From positions 17,188 through 60,338 of the forward strand of contig DESS01000228.1 in the NCBI GenBank assembly GCA_002361335.1: 43,151 nucleotides of DNA, in the 5' to 3' direction. The translations under genes and the position numbers were made by a program. Positions within the stretch are counted from its first letter, which is position 1. Each line of letters begins with the position of its first letter. The notes beneath the pieces were generated by a model that was not told where the DNA came from, searched no databases, and was given only the letters and a program-made list of their open reading frames with translations. Shown one piece after another: positions 1 to 8,361 of this stretch. This DNA is from Richelia sp. UBA3308. GTDB lineage: Bacteria > Cyanobacteriota > Cyanobacteriia > Cyanobacteriales > Nostocaceae.

Positions 1-168
1 AAACAGTTATCATATTTGATCTGAGTAATCAGTAATAAGTAATCAGTATTCATCATAGTGAGTAATAACTGCCATCTTTTCAATAGGGTTATATAGTAAG
101 TAATTAGCCGGACTTGATATAAAAGAAAAAGTTAACTTGCCCAGTTTTTAATTTCCAATGATAAAATA
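1..168. other. AT-rich leader, no gene seen
   Basis: This AT-rich stretch before the first gene holds short imperfect repeats built on agtaatcagta (about 24-60). It must contain the promoter of the GFA gene, but I could not pick convincing -35/-10 boxes. No RNA gene is recognisable. Confidence 0.4.
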
Positions 169-570
169 ATGACAGCGAAAATTTACAAATCCATCGCTTA
201 CGAAGGCGGATGTCATTGTGGTGCAGTGCGTTTCCGGGTTGTTGTTGACAATCGCAAAGTTAATGAGTGCAACTGTTCAATTTGTACCAAGAAGGGTTTT
301 TTGCATTTAATAGTGTCGCAAGATAAATTTACTTTGTTAAAAGGTGATGACAATTTAACCACTTACACATTTAATACTGGTGTAGCGAAGCATAAATTTT
401 GTAGAAGTTGCGGGATTCATTCTTTTTATACTCCTCGCAGTCATCCCGACTGTATTTCTGTAAATTTACGTTGTCTTGATGATGATGTAATTTCCCAGTT
501 TGAAATAGTACCTTTTGATGGTCGAAATTGGGAAGATAATATTGATCAATTATGGGAAAATAGAGAATAG
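169..570 (+). CDS. GFA / CENP-V domain zinc-binding protein
   Basis: Protein of 133 aa of the glutathione-dependent formaldehyde-activating (GFA/CENP-V) fold. The zinc ligands are visible in order: C15-x-C17 (GGCHCGAV), C34-x-C36-x2-C39, and C78-x2-C81 (FCRSCG). This is the full seven-cysteine pattern, and the length is normal for a single-domain family member. Few members have a proven reaction; Gfa itself promotes S-hydroxymethylglutathione formation, but that activity cannot be assumed here. It is probably cytosolic, with no signal peptide. It stands alone: the next gene downstream is convergent, and the gap is a run of GGCATGG-type repeats. Family call firm, substrate unknown. Confidence 0.85.
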   Translation: MTAKIYKSIAYEGGCHCGAVRFRVVVDNRKVNECNCSICTKKGFLHLIVSQDKFTLLKGDDNLTTYTFNTGVAKHKFCRSCGIHSFYTPRSHPDCISVNLRCLDDDVISQFEIVPFDGRNWEDNIDQLWENRE

Positions 571-625
571 GGCATGGGGCATGGGGCATTGGGAATAGGG
601 CATGTGGCATGGGGCATTGGGAATT
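567..625. repeat. Degenerate GGCATGGG/GGCATTGGGAA tandem repeat
   Basis: Several imperfect copies of GGGCATGGGGCATTGGGAAT lie end to end between the convergent GFA and DUF3386 genes. G-rich heptamer-based runs of this kind are common in Nostocales spacers. A C-rich counterpart continues at about 632-655. Not coding. Confidence 0.7.
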
Positions 626-671
626 TTTAACTCTCCCCTCTCCCCATCCCCTTGTGCCCTTCCTTATCTAC

Positions 672-1316
672 TTAATCTAACATCTGAATATTGGAGAAGA
701 TAAACTGCATAGTCACAGGCTTTCCTTCAACTTCAGTGGAAATTATCCGTTCGTTGAGGATGAAATAATCGCTAACTTTTTCGTACTTATCTTCAAAGTC
801 GCTTTTTCCACCTTTTTGTTCGCCTGTTTGGGGATCGTGGTATACAGAATCATAGCGATGAGCAAGGTAGCCTTCACCGGTGTCGTGGGTACTGAAGGTG
901 TTGATTGTGACAACAATACCATGAATATGACGGTGAACCAGAACTACTTCTCGATCGCGAATTTTGTATTTATCTCCAGAAGACTTGCCACCAACTAAAA
1001 TTTCTACCGCACCTGAAGAGTCGCTATCGCCACAACTGAAACTATTATCTTTGTGGGAGTCTTCAAACTCGCGTCTGATACGGTGAATTGCGATTTCCCA
1101 CAATTGATTGTTAATTGCTTCTTTAGCTTGTTCGTCTTCTATTTCAAAAACTTCCGCCTTCAGATTAGAATTGACGCGGACTTTTCCCTTAAATTCTTTA
1201 CCATCATATTTATAGGTAACATTTGCGGTGTAACCGGGGAAATTTTTGTCCCAAGTATAACGGTTTTCATAAGCAGCCCGTAAAAGTTCGCGGGCAGAAG
1301 TTTGAGCTACTGTCAT
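672..1316 (-). CDS. DUF3386 family protein
   Basis: A 214-aa soluble protein matching, from recalled similarity, the cyanobacterial DUF3386 family. Typical segments are the N-terminal ARELLRAAYENRYTW stretch, GYTANVTYKYDGKEFKGKV, and the C-terminal ERIISTEVEGKPVTMQF. It starts with ATG, has no signal peptide and no membrane segment, and has no recognisable catalytic motif. Function unknown; the family is nearly confined to cyanobacteria and plastid-bearing organisms as far as I recall. It is the only gene on its strand for 100 bp each side and is probably monocistronic. Cysteine pair and Ser/Asp-rich stretch near residues 93-100 look like a loop. Confidence 0.8.
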   Translation of the reverse strand: MTVAQTSARELLRAAYENRYTWDKNFPGYTANVTYKYDGKEFKGKVRVNSNLKAEVFEIEDEQAKEAINNQLWEIAIHRIRREFEDSHKDNSFSCGDSDSSGAVEILVGGKSSGDKYKIRDREVVLVHRHIHGIVVTINTFSTHDTGEGYLAHRYDSVYHDPQTGEQKGGKSDFEDKYEKVSDYFILNERIISTEVEGKPVTMQFIFSNIQMLD

Positions 1317-1414
1317 ACCTTTAATTTTTTTGTATCGTCTTTAGTTATGTTAACTTTTGACAGTCCCTTTTGCGCTGTATTCTATTGATTTTTAAGTTGG
1401 TGACAATAAAATTT

Positions 1415-2116
1415 TTAAATGCCAGACATATTTTCTGCTGTTTCTTTCGCCTGTCTAAAAGTAGCTTCCAGTAAAGGTTTGCCGAATGTTTTTAGTTGTT
1501 CAACCAAAACTTCTCCTGCATTTTCTGGGCAACCAGCATTAAATGGCGGTGCGGGATTATATTCCAAAAATAGCTGAATTCTTTTTGCAGTTTCCTCATC
1601 GCAAAGCTGACTGGTAACCACTAACCCAAAGTCAATACCAGCAGTTACACCACCACCTGTAATTCTGTTTCTATCAACTACAACTCTTTCGGTTCCGACT
1701 TCAACTCCTAATATGGCTAAATATTCGCGAAATAACCAATGACAAGCAGCCCGATAACCTTGTAGTAAACCAGCAGCAGCAAGAATTAAAGAGCCAGTAC
1801 ATACAGAAGTTATATATTTTGCTGTTTCAGATTGTTGTTTGAGAAATTCCAGCACTTGGGAATCTGCCATTGTTTCTACGGTACCCATGCCGCCGCCACC
1901 AACGCAAATAACATCTAATTGGGGACATTCACTAAAGGTTGTTGTGGGTAAAATTGTTAATCCCTCGTAACTTGTCACTGGTTGCAAATTTTTCCACAAC
2001 AAATGCACGCTAGCTTCGGGAATCAAGGAAAATACTTGATGGGGTGCGGTTATATCAAGGTGAGTCATACCGGGGTAAATAACTAAACCTATGTGATATT
2101 TAGGTTGATTCGTCAT
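1415..2116 (-). CDS. DJ-1/PfpI family protein (isonitrile hydratase-like)
   Basis: A 233-aa class I glutamine amidotransferase-like protein. The nucleophile elbow is SVCTGSLILAAAGLL with C106, and the N-terminal motif GMTHLDITAPHQVF carries the acidic residue (D21) that supports the cysteine in DJ-1/PfpI members. GGGGMGT at 73-79 gives the oxyanion region. The arrangement most resembles the isonitrile hydratase InhA and the amidotransferase domain of AraC-type GATase regulators, but the C-terminal DNA-binding domain of the latter is absent. No signal peptide; cytosolic. Substrate unproven; it could also be a glyoxalase/deglycase-like stress protein. Confidence 0.8.
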   Translation of the reverse strand: MTNQPKYHIGLVIYPGMTHLDITAPHQVFSLIPEASVHLLWKNLQPVTSYEGLTILPTTTFSECPQLDVICVGGGGMGTVETMADSQVLEFLKQQSETAKYITSVCTGSLILAAAGLLQGYRAACHWLFREYLAILGVEVGTERVVVDRNRITGGGVTAGIDFGLVVTSQLCDEETAKRIQLFLEYNPAPPFNAGCPENAGEVLVEQLKTFGKPLLEATFRQAKETAENMSGI

Positions 2117-2471
2117 GTTTATATTTTTTCTTGATCAAAAATTTTTTCCCCTAGGTAAATGCTAGCAAAATTCCAACATATCCTGAATTCGCCTTGTTGT
2201 TGTTGTAGCTAGTTATTAGTAATTAGGAAGGCGATTATTTATCATTTATATTTCTTGATAATTATTGCCAAAAGGTATCGTGATTCACATTTTACAGCGA
2301 TAAATATTGATTAATTTTATCTCTGAGTACTAATTTTAAAGTTTTGAATTTGTCTACGAAAGCTAATAAAAAGATTGTAGCTTTTTTACGCTTATTATTA
2401 CTTGATATCCCTTTATACTGAGATATACAAGTAAGGAGTCACCTTAATTTAAATTAACAAATCCCTCTATT

Positions 2472-2702
2472 ATGCCAACTGAAATAATTATTTTAATTGC
2501 CGCATTGATTGTTTCTTGGATGGTTTTCAGAGCTTTAGTAGGAATACTAAAAACGGCGGTTAGTACGGCGGTTGCTGTTTTAGTCATCGTCCTTATTTTG
2601 AATTTTTTTGGTATTACTCCTGAAAATTTAATCGAAGCAATTAAAAATTTACCTGAGACAGTGATCCGCCTATTTCCGGAACAAACAGAAACAGGCATCT
2701 GA
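2472..2702 (+). CDS. Small conserved membrane protein
   Basis: A 76-aa protein beginning MPTEIIILIAALIVSW. Two hydrophobic stretches (about 4-24 and 30-48) form a probable helical hairpin, followed by an amphipathic soluble tail of about 28 residues. I recall similar short proteins with the MPTEIIIL start in other filamentous cyanobacteria, but no function is known. There is no strong Shine-Dalgarno immediately upstream; a GTAAGGAG stretch at about 2431-2438 is too far to serve this start. The opposite-strand frame over the same bases is a shadow. Confidence 0.65.
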   Translation: MPTEIIILIAALIVSWMVFRALVGILKTAVSTAVAVLVIVLILNFFGITPENLIEAIKNLPETVIRLFPEQTETGI

Positions 2703-2737
2703 TATGCAAAATACAGCAAAGCCTTACAGCCAATGCT

Positions 2738-4156
2738 TTATTTTTTTATCAAAATATAAGCTTTAGCATAGGTTGGTAATTGCTTAATATATTGATTAAA
2801 ACTACTTTTGCTTTTGAAAATACCAGCCAGATAATCTAGTTGATAAAAGTTGGGTAAAAATGCACCACCAGTATCTGCAATAACTCCCATTCTCAGATTT
2901 CTACGTCCATTTTTTATATACTCGATAACAACCATTCTGCCCAAACCAACATTAAGTACATCACCGGCAAAGGTAACCCCTGATTTAATAGATATTTTTT
3001 CGTCTATTTTATAGCCGTAACCTTTGATATCTTTCACTTCTCGGAAATACCAATAACGTTTTTGTAAACGTCTATTTTTTCCTCTAACATAAGGTATTTC
3101 ATTGCTTCTATCAACGTTTAAATAAGTAGAAGAACCGCCACCCAAATTAACTAGTATTGTTCCTTGCATCAATGCTTCTTCTAAACCTTCTCTAGTCATA
3201 TAAACTATAGGTTCTACTTTGCCGTATTCCTTTCCACCAGGTTCGTAAATACCTGACAAGACATCTTGTTTAGTGTATTTAGTGTAAAATTTATCTGTCA
3301 AAGGGGTATCTTTGAGACTGTAAAGAGGAATATTAAATTTAGAAGTTTTCTTACGAGAACCGGGATGAACAAAGACAGCGTATTTTGTAATTCGTAAATT
3401 TTTACGTTGGGGTTGTTTGGGATTATATGCAGTCCATCTAATAACCCGGAAGTTGGAGTTGATAAAATTGGGATCTTGCAAACGAGTCGGACGATTATTA
3501 GCAATATCTTCTTGCAAAACAGCAATCATAAAATCAAGAGTTTTTAGAATATCTTCTACAGATACTCCTTGAGTACCAAGAACCCCCGGACGTAAAATAT
3601 TGGGATCGTCATCTGCATGATCTTGATAGTATTGTCTGGTATTTACTAAAGTCGATAATAAATCCGATTGATTAAAACTAATTTTATTTGTATTTGGTAA
3701 TGTGGCGGAGCTAAAAATTCTATTGCCATTAATACTAAATTTATATTTTTTTAATTCGTCAATAACTCTGTAAACTTGTGATAGTAATTGGGGTTGATAT
3801 GGTTGATATAAATGATTTTTTTCAGGTATATTTTGGCAGCTTGTAGAACTATTTTGATTACAAGATTTAGCTTGAAACGAAAAATTGGGAGTTAATTTAA
3901 GACTTGAACTTAGTAAATTTATTTCTTGAGGTAAGATTGAAATTTGCTGCGAATTCAGTTTTTTATTATTTTGATTTTTATCTAGATTTATATGTTGATT
4001 TATATGTTGATTTATATCTATATTTTTCTTTTGTAGAGAATAATCATTTTGAATAAATTGTGAACTTTTCGATTCACCGTAAGCATAACTACTCAGACTT
4101 CCAGCCAATAAAAAACCAGCTAAACCGATTACAAAACGCATTTTTGGAATAAACAT
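2738..4156 (-). CDS. Secreted protein with MltA/3D-like C-terminal domain
   Basis: The longest frame opens with TTG at 4177. I prefer the ATG at 4156 (472 aa); a second ATG at 4141 begins an ideal signal peptide (MRFVIGLAGFLLAGSLSSYAYG). A low-complexity Asn/Gln/Lys-rich linker of about 100 residues follows, then a folded domain. The C-terminal part reads like a lytic transglycosylase A / 3D (double-psi barrel) domain: RWTAYNP, PLYSLKDTP, a glycine-rich GGGSS, and near the end GVIADTGGAF, which carries the conserved Asp. That would suit a periplasmic peptidoglycan-cleaving enzyme, but overall identity to MltA looks low. AT-rich; monocistronic. Domain assignment is tentative. Confidence 0.6.
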   Translation of the reverse strand: MFIPKMRFVIGLAGFLLAGSLSSYAYGESKSSQFIQNDYSLQKKNIDINQHINQHINLDKNQNNKKLNSQQISILPQEINLLSSSLKLTPNFSFQAKSCNQNSSTSCQNIPEKNHLYQPYQPQLLSQVYRVIDELKKYKFSINGNRIFSSATLPNTNKISFNQSDLLSTLVNTRQYYQDHADDDPNILRPGVLGTQGVSVEDILKTLDFMIAVLQEDIANNRPTRLQDPNFINSNFRVIRWTAYNPKQPQRKNLRITKYAVFVHPGSRKKTSKFNIPLYSLKDTPLTDKFYTKYTKQDVLSGIYEPGGKEYGKVEPIVYMTREGLEEALMQGTILVNLGGGSSTYLNVDRSNEIPYVRGKNRRLQKRYWYFREVKDIKGYGYKIDEKISIKSGVTFAGDVLNVGLGRMVVIEYIKNGRRNLRMGVIADTGGAFLPNFYQLDYLAGIFKSKSSFNQYIKQLPTYAKAYILIKK

Positions 4157-4262
4157 AACAAAAAATATATTGTTCAATGAATGGTATACCAGGAAAAATA
4201 AAATAGGTCAAAGATCTACATAATATTAAAGATTAAAACTTAAGAATGAAGAATTTTTAATT

Positions 4263-4303
4263 CTCCCCATCCCCTTGTCTCCCCATCCCCTTGTCTCCCC
4301 ATC
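4263..4303. repeat. 16-bp tandem repeat, about 2.6 copies
   Basis: The unit CTCCCCATCCCCTTGT occurs at 4263-4278 and 4279-4294, with a partial third copy to about 4302. It lies between two divergent genes and is typical of the C-rich minisatellites found in filamentous cyanobacteria. Confidence 0.85.
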
Positions 4304-4364
4304 TGGCGACTCCGTTAAGCAAATATACTTCATAATGAATAAAGGCTCACTCTGTTAATCGGCG

Positions 4365-5129
4365 ATGTACTTAACTTACTTAGACAGCAACAGTTGGTTG
4401 CTTGAAATGGGCGATCAAAATATATTGATCGATCCTTGGCTAGTTGGTTCCCTAACTTTCGGTAATTTAGATTGGCTATTCAAAGCTTATCGTTCTCAAG
4501 ATCGTCCAATACCAGAAAAAATTGACCTGATTTTACTATCTCAGGGTTTGGAAGATCACGCTCATCCACCAACCCTCAAGCAACTCAACCGCGATATTCC
4601 TGTTGTCGCTTCTACAAATGCTGCTAAAGTTGTCAATCAGTTAAATTACCAAAAGGTAAACTCACTCGCTCACGGTGAAACTTTCACTCTTAATGGTAGT
4701 GTAGAAATTACAGCAACTCCTGGCTCTCCTATTGGTCCAACTTTAGTAGAAAATGGATATCTTGTTAAGCAACTTGACAGTGGGTTTACTATTTACTATG
4801 AACCTCACGGTTATCATTCTGAGTCGTTGAAAAAATCTGCTCCTGTAAATGTTGTGATTACCCCACTGATAAATTTGAGTTTACCCCTCATTGGACCAAT
4901 TATCAAAGGTCAAGAAAATGCTTTACAAGTGGCAAAATGGCTCCAACCCGAAATAATGTTACCTACTGCCGCTGGTGGTGATGTTATATTTGAAGGATTG
5001 TTGATCAATTTTATTAAGCCAGAAGGAACTGTTGAAGATTTTCGCTTGTTGTTACAAAACAATAATATTGCAGCGAAAGTACTTGAACCAAATGGTGGCG
5101 ATAGACTCCACTTGATGCCTTCGGTATAA
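4365..5129 (+). CDS. MBL-fold protein with degenerate metal site
   Basis: A 254-aa protein with the beta-lactamase-fold layout of the UlaG-like branch: MYLTYLDSNSWLLEMGDQNILIDPWL, then the loop DLILLSQGLEDHAHPPTLK. In active hydrolases this loop is T-H-x-H-x-D-H. Here the first two histidines are replaced by Q60 and L62, while D64 and H65 remain, and H67 lies just after. Later strands carry EPHGYH near residues 146-151. Similar cyanobacterial and plant proteins exist, and the altered motif may be typical of that clade rather than decay; the frame is intact. Role unknown. It starts at ATG after TTAATCGGCG. No signal peptide. Confidence 0.8.
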   Translation: MYLTYLDSNSWLLEMGDQNILIDPWLVGSLTFGNLDWLFKAYRSQDRPIPEKIDLILLSQGLEDHAHPPTLKQLNRDIPVVASTNAAKVVNQLNYQKVNSLAHGETFTLNGSVEITATPGSPIGPTLVENGYLVKQLDSGFTIYYEPHGYHSESLKKSAPVNVVITPLINLSLPLIGPIIKGQENALQVAKWLQPEIMLPTAAGGDVIFEGLLINFIKPEGTVEDFRLLLQNNNIAAKVLEPNGGDRLHLMPSV

Positions 5130-5622
5130 CCTACCCCCACGATCATTTGAAAAAAAAAGAACAGTTTCAGAAATTTCCACTTAAAAGTTTTTGATTATTG
5201 CAGGTTTTTAGTACATGAATACTAATAAAGCAATACAAGACCAATTAACAGTTAATTTGGTCATTTTTTTTGATATCAATTTATTCTACAAAGATAGTAA
5301 ATTTTTGTAATCTAGTAAATATAATTTGGCTATTTATAGGACTATCTAGAAATAAACTTCTGAAGTAATAGAGTGAAGGCGATCGTCTATATTTAGCAAT
5401 AATTGATAATTGATAATTGATACAGCACTTTGCTTTTATTTGGATACAGTAATATATGTTTAAATTCTTGTGCTACGGGCATCCCTGCCCCTCCAAATGT
5501 GTCGGCATGACATGAAATATGCTGTAATTATTTTAGAATACAAAATTTTACCCATAAATTTGTTAAATATTTATACTAGTATATTTATTTTCATTAATTA
5601 GTAATTACTACAGGAATGTGTC
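5130..5622. other. Intergenic 0.5 kb with short repeats
   Basis: No gene found. It contains a 7-bp tandem repeat (AATTGAT three times, 5401-5421) and an inverted copy of a palindromic repeat (5461-5530) that recurs twice at 7.4-7.7 kb. The promoter of the exonuclease gene must lie in the last 100 bases (AT-rich), but boxes are not clear. Confidence 0.5.
5461..5530 (-). repeat. Dispersed GGGCATCCCTGCCC palindromic repeat, inverted copy
   Basis: Read on the minus strand, this segment matches the pair at 7441-7533 and 7571-7663: taattacagca, then atttc, then the palindrome ggcagggatgcccgta and cacaag. Spacing in the middle differs, so it is a diverged third copy in the opposite orientation. Confidence 0.7.
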
Positions 5623-6432
5623 ATGAAGCTAAACTTAGTACGTCCCATAGCATTTATTGACTTAGAAACAACTGGAGTAGATATTATACAAGATAGGATT
5701 ATACAAATTGCCGTATTAAAAGTATTTCCTGATGGAAATGAAGAAATGAAAACTTGGATAATTAATCCTACTGTTCCGATTCCCATTGCGTCATCAGAAA
5801 TACACGGTATCTCTGACGAAGATGTAAAAGATAAGCCTACTTTCGCCAATATTGCTGATAGTTTAGTAAACTATATCAATGATAGTGATTTGGCAGGATA
5901 CAACTCTAATAGATTTGATATTCCTTTATTGATAGCGGAATTTTTACGTGTTGATATAGATTTTAAACTTGAGGGTAGAAATATCATTGATGTGCAAACG
6001 ATTTTTCATAAAATGGAACCTCGTAGTTTAAAAGCAGCTTATAGATATTATTGCGGAAAAAAATTAGTAGGCGCTCATGATGCAGAAAACGATATCCGCG
6101 CTACTTATGAGGTTTTCAAAGCGCAACTCGAACGCTATGAAAATGTAGAATATGAAGATAAAGATGGCAATATATCTTATCCTATAAAAAATAATATAGA
6201 TGAATTACAAGAATTCACACCTTTTGATTTTCTTGATCCGACAAAAAGACTTATTTATGACGAACAAAATCAAGTAATATTCAATTTTGGTAAATATAAA
6301 GGTAAACCTGTTACTCAAGCATTTAAAGAAGAACCAAACTATTATAAATGGATGATGGAAAAGGAATTTTCTGTTTTCACCAAAAAAGCAGTGACAAAAA
6401 TTTGGGAATCTATTAATCAAGAAGAGGATTAA
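5623..6432 (+). CDS. DnaQ-like 3'-5' exonuclease with C-terminal DUF3820-like segment
   Basis: A 269-aa protein whose N-terminal 170 residues form a DEDDh exonuclease domain: ExoI FIDLETTG (D13, E15), ExoII GYNSNRFDIPLL (D99) and ExoIII HDAENDIRAT (H152, D157). All five catalytic residues are present. Residues from about 205 form a short module, FNFGKYKGKPVTQAFKEEPNYYKWMM, that looks like the DUF3820 / FGKYKG element found after many bacterial DnaQ-type exonucleases. It is likely a stand-alone proofreading or repair/RNA-processing nuclease, not the polymerase III epsilon subunit, because no clamp-binding tail is evident. A modest AGGA precedes the ATG. The stop codon overlaps by 4 bp with that of the convergent permease gene. 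Confidence 0.88.
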   Translation: MKLNLVRPIAFIDLETTGVDIIQDRIIQIAVLKVFPDGNEEMKTWIINPTVPIPIASSEIHGISDEDVKDKPTFANIADSLVNYINDSDLAGYNSNRFDIPLLIAEFLRVDIDFKLEGRNIIDVQTIFHKMEPRSLKAAYRYYCGKKLVGAHDAENDIRATYEVFKAQLERYENVEYEDKDGNISYPIKNNIDELQEFTPFDFLDPTKRLIYDEQNQVIFNFGKYKGKPVTQAFKEEPNYYKWMMEKEFSVFTKKAVTKIWESINQEED

Positions 6433-7322
6433 GTTATTTTAATTGGCTGTCTTCTTCCAATTCCAACTGATATTACAACAATTACTCCAGTACATACCAT
6501 TAAAAAAGTGATCTGTTCTTTCAGCAATAAAGCAGAAAATAAAACGCTAAAAAATGGTTGTAGCAACTGTACTTGACTGACTCTTGCAATTCCACCGATA
6601 GCCAACCCACGATACCAAGCAAAAAAAGCAAGAAACATACTGATGATGCTGACATAGCCAAAAGCCAACCATGCATTAAAGGAAGCGCCAATTCCGTTTT
6701 CTAAAACTACTAAACTTACAGGAATAATTAATATCGGGATGGAGAAAACCAAAGCCCAACAAATAACTTGCCATCCACCAAGAGTTTTGGCTAATTTTCC
6801 TCCTTCTGCGTAGCCAAATGCGGCTGCAATTACTGCCAAAATTAAAATAAAATCGGCAAATTTAATACTTCCATTACCCTCAATCAAAGCAAAGCTAACA
6901 ATCGTCATACTGCCAATAAAACTTGCCATCCAAAAGCCTATGGATGGCTTCTCCCCAATCCGGAATGATGCTACTATTGCAGTCACTAACGGTAAAATCC
7001 CCGTTACAATTGCCCCATGAGAAGCTGGTAATTGTTCCATAGCCCATGCGGATAATAATGGAAATCCAATAATTACACCTGCTACAATAATTCCCAAACT
7101 TCCCCAATATTGACGGTGTGGTATTGGTTGACGAGTTAATCGTAAAAGCAACATAGCAAAAACCCCAGCAACAAGTGCCCTACCTAAACCAACAAAAATA
7201 GGATCAAAATTTGTGACAGCAATTCGCGTTGCTGGTAAGGTTCCACTAAAGCCGATAACACCGATAAAACCGTATATTAATCCAATAGTTTCGTTATTCG
7301 TTTTGGCGATGCTTTTACCCAT
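6429..7322 (-). CDS. EamA/DMT family transporter
   Basis: An inner-membrane permease of the drug/metabolite transporter superfamily, built of two EamA repeats with about ten hydrophobic helices. Recognisable features are the N-terminal IGFSGTLPATRIAV, the repeat-1 segment ASHGAIVTGILPLVTAIVA, and the repeat-2 segment ARVSQVQLLQPFFSVLFSALLL, which is the usual PxxxxLxAxLLLxE-type end of EamA. The longest frame opens at TTG (7334); the ATG at 7322 gives MGKSIAK and 297 aa and is the likelier start. Substrate is not predictable; family members export amino acids, metabolites or drugs. Convergent with the exonuclease gene. Confidence 0.88.
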   Translation of the reverse strand: MGKSIAKTNNETIGLIYGFIGVIGFSGTLPATRIAVTNFDPIFVGLGRALVAGVFAMLLLRLTRQPIPHRQYWGSLGIIVAGVIIGFPLLSAWAMEQLPASHGAIVTGILPLVTAIVASFRIGEKPSIGFWMASFIGSMTIVSFALIEGNGSIKFADFILILAVIAAAFGYAEGGKLAKTLGGWQVICWALVFSIPILIIPVSLVVLENGIGASFNAWLAFGYVSIISMFLAFFAWYRGLAIGGIARVSQVQLLQPFFSVLFSALLLKEQITFLMVCTGVIVVISVGIGRRQPIKIT

Positions 7323-7440
7323 TGTGTTATTCAAAAATCAATTTCATCTCAATTTCAGAGTCTCGCAAAATTGATTATTTGAAAAGGTACAAATTTATTA
7401 AATTCAACTAGTAAAGTTGTTAATTAGTATAAAAATAATC

Positions 7441-7533
7441 ATTAAAACATAATTACAGCAAATTTCCAGCAACATGAGTTACATTTACACGGGCAGGGAT
7501 GCCCGTACCACAAGAGTTTTAAAATATAGTACT
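7441..7533 (+). repeat. 93-bp direct repeat, copy A
   Basis: Runs from attaaaacataattacagc to aaaatatagtact with an internal palindrome gggcagggatgccc. It matches copy B (7571-7663) over the same 93 bp with about seven substitutions and no gaps, at a period of 130 bp. Confidence 0.85.
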
Positions 7534-7570
7534 TTACCTAATTTATTTGCAAAGTGCTGTAAGCATAATA

Positions 7571-7663
7571 ATTAAAACATAATTACAGCAAATTTCCAGC
7601 AACATGAGTAACATTTACACGGGCAATGATGCCCCTACCACAACAGTTTAAAAATATAGTACT
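7571..7663 (+). repeat. 93-bp direct repeat, copy B
   Basis: Second copy of the 93-bp unit. The palindrome has drifted to gggcaatgatgccc, keeping the GGGCA/TGCCC arms while the loop changes, as expected of a hairpin element. The pair fills most of the gap between the EamA and TetR genes. Confidence 0.85.
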
Positions 7664-7688
7664 GTATTCCAAAGTCAATAACATTTAG

Positions 7689-8261
7689 TTAGATTCTTGC
7701 ATAACTATCAATTAAAGTTGATAAAACCTTTTGAGCATGATTCGCACCTCCCGAAACTCCTTCAATGGTAGCCATTAAACTAGCTCCTCCAATTAAAAGT
7801 AAATACTGCTGCGAAAATAATTCTGAATCCTTTACTCCTGCTTGCTCGGCTAATTGCTTAACCTGGAGACGAATTGATTCTCTAACTCCTACCGAAACAC
7901 TATGAGCCGGATGGGAAGCATCAGCTATTTCTAATACCGCATTAATAAATGGGCATCCTCGAAAATTAGGACTAGCGTACCAATCCCGCAGCACATCAAA
8001 GGTTGCTAATAATCTTTCTTTCGCTGTATTTCCACTCTCTTTTACCGCCCCCTCAAACCATGCCAACCATTCTCTAGCTCGATGTTTCATTACTTCTTCA
8101 ATCAATTCTTCTTTTGATACAAAATACCGATATAAAGTCTTTTTCGCTACGCCACTAGTCGCAATAATTTCGTTTATACCTACGTTTTGAATACCCTTTT
8201 GATAAAACAACTCAGAAGCAGTTTCTAGAATTTTTTGCCGAGGGTTACTATTTGATTTCAT
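7689..8261 (-). CDS. TetR/AcrR family transcriptional regulator
   Basis: A 190-aa repressor of TetR type. The N-terminal helix-turn-helix domain spans about residues 8-55 (RQKILETASELFYQKGIQNVGINEIIATSGVAKKTLYRYF), with the recognition helix in VAKKTLYRYF. The C-terminal ligand-binding region contains WYASPNFRGCPFINAVLE, typical of the AcrR/YcdC-like group with a cysteine (about residue 99) that could sense electrophiles. It is divergent from the AhpD-like gene at 8362, with two perfect operators in the 100-bp spacer, so it very probably represses both itself and its neighbour. Ligand unknown; an oxidative or electrophilic signal is a reasonable guess. Confidence 0.9.
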   Translation of the reverse strand: MKSNSNPRQKILETASELFYQKGIQNVGINEIIATSGVAKKTLYRYFVSKEELIEEVMKHRAREWLAWFEGAVKESGNTAKERLLATFDVLRDWYASPNFRGCPFINAVLEIADASHPAHSVSVGVRESIRLQVKQLAEQAGVKDSELFSQQYLLLIGGASLMATIEGVSGGANHAQKVLSTLIDSYARI

Positions 8262-8274
8262 TCCAACTCCAAGT

Positions 8275-8288
8275 AGACAAAGTTGTCT
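8275..8288. promoter_or_regulatory. Palindromic operator O1 for the TetR regulator
   Basis: Perfect palindrome AGACAA-AG-TTGTCT. It overlaps the proposed -35 box (TAGACA, 8274-8279) of the rightward promoter, whose -10 is TATACT at 8298-8303 with an 18-bp spacer. Same half-sites as O2, 44 bp away centre to centre. Confidence 0.8.
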
Positions 8289-8318
8289 CTAAGGGTATAT
8301 ACTACCATCAAAGCTGGT

Positions 8319-8332
8319 AGACAAACTTGTCT
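8319..8332. promoter_or_regulatory. Palindromic operator O2 for the TetR regulator
   Basis: Perfect palindrome AGACAA-AC-TTGTCT. Its left half read on the minus strand (TTGTCT) is also the -35 of the leftward promoter, with -10 TATATA at 8296-8301 and exactly 17 bp between. One protein on O1 and O2 would shut both divergent promoters. Confidence 0.8.
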
Positions 8333-8361
8333 CCCAAACGATCGCAAAGGAGATTTAACCA

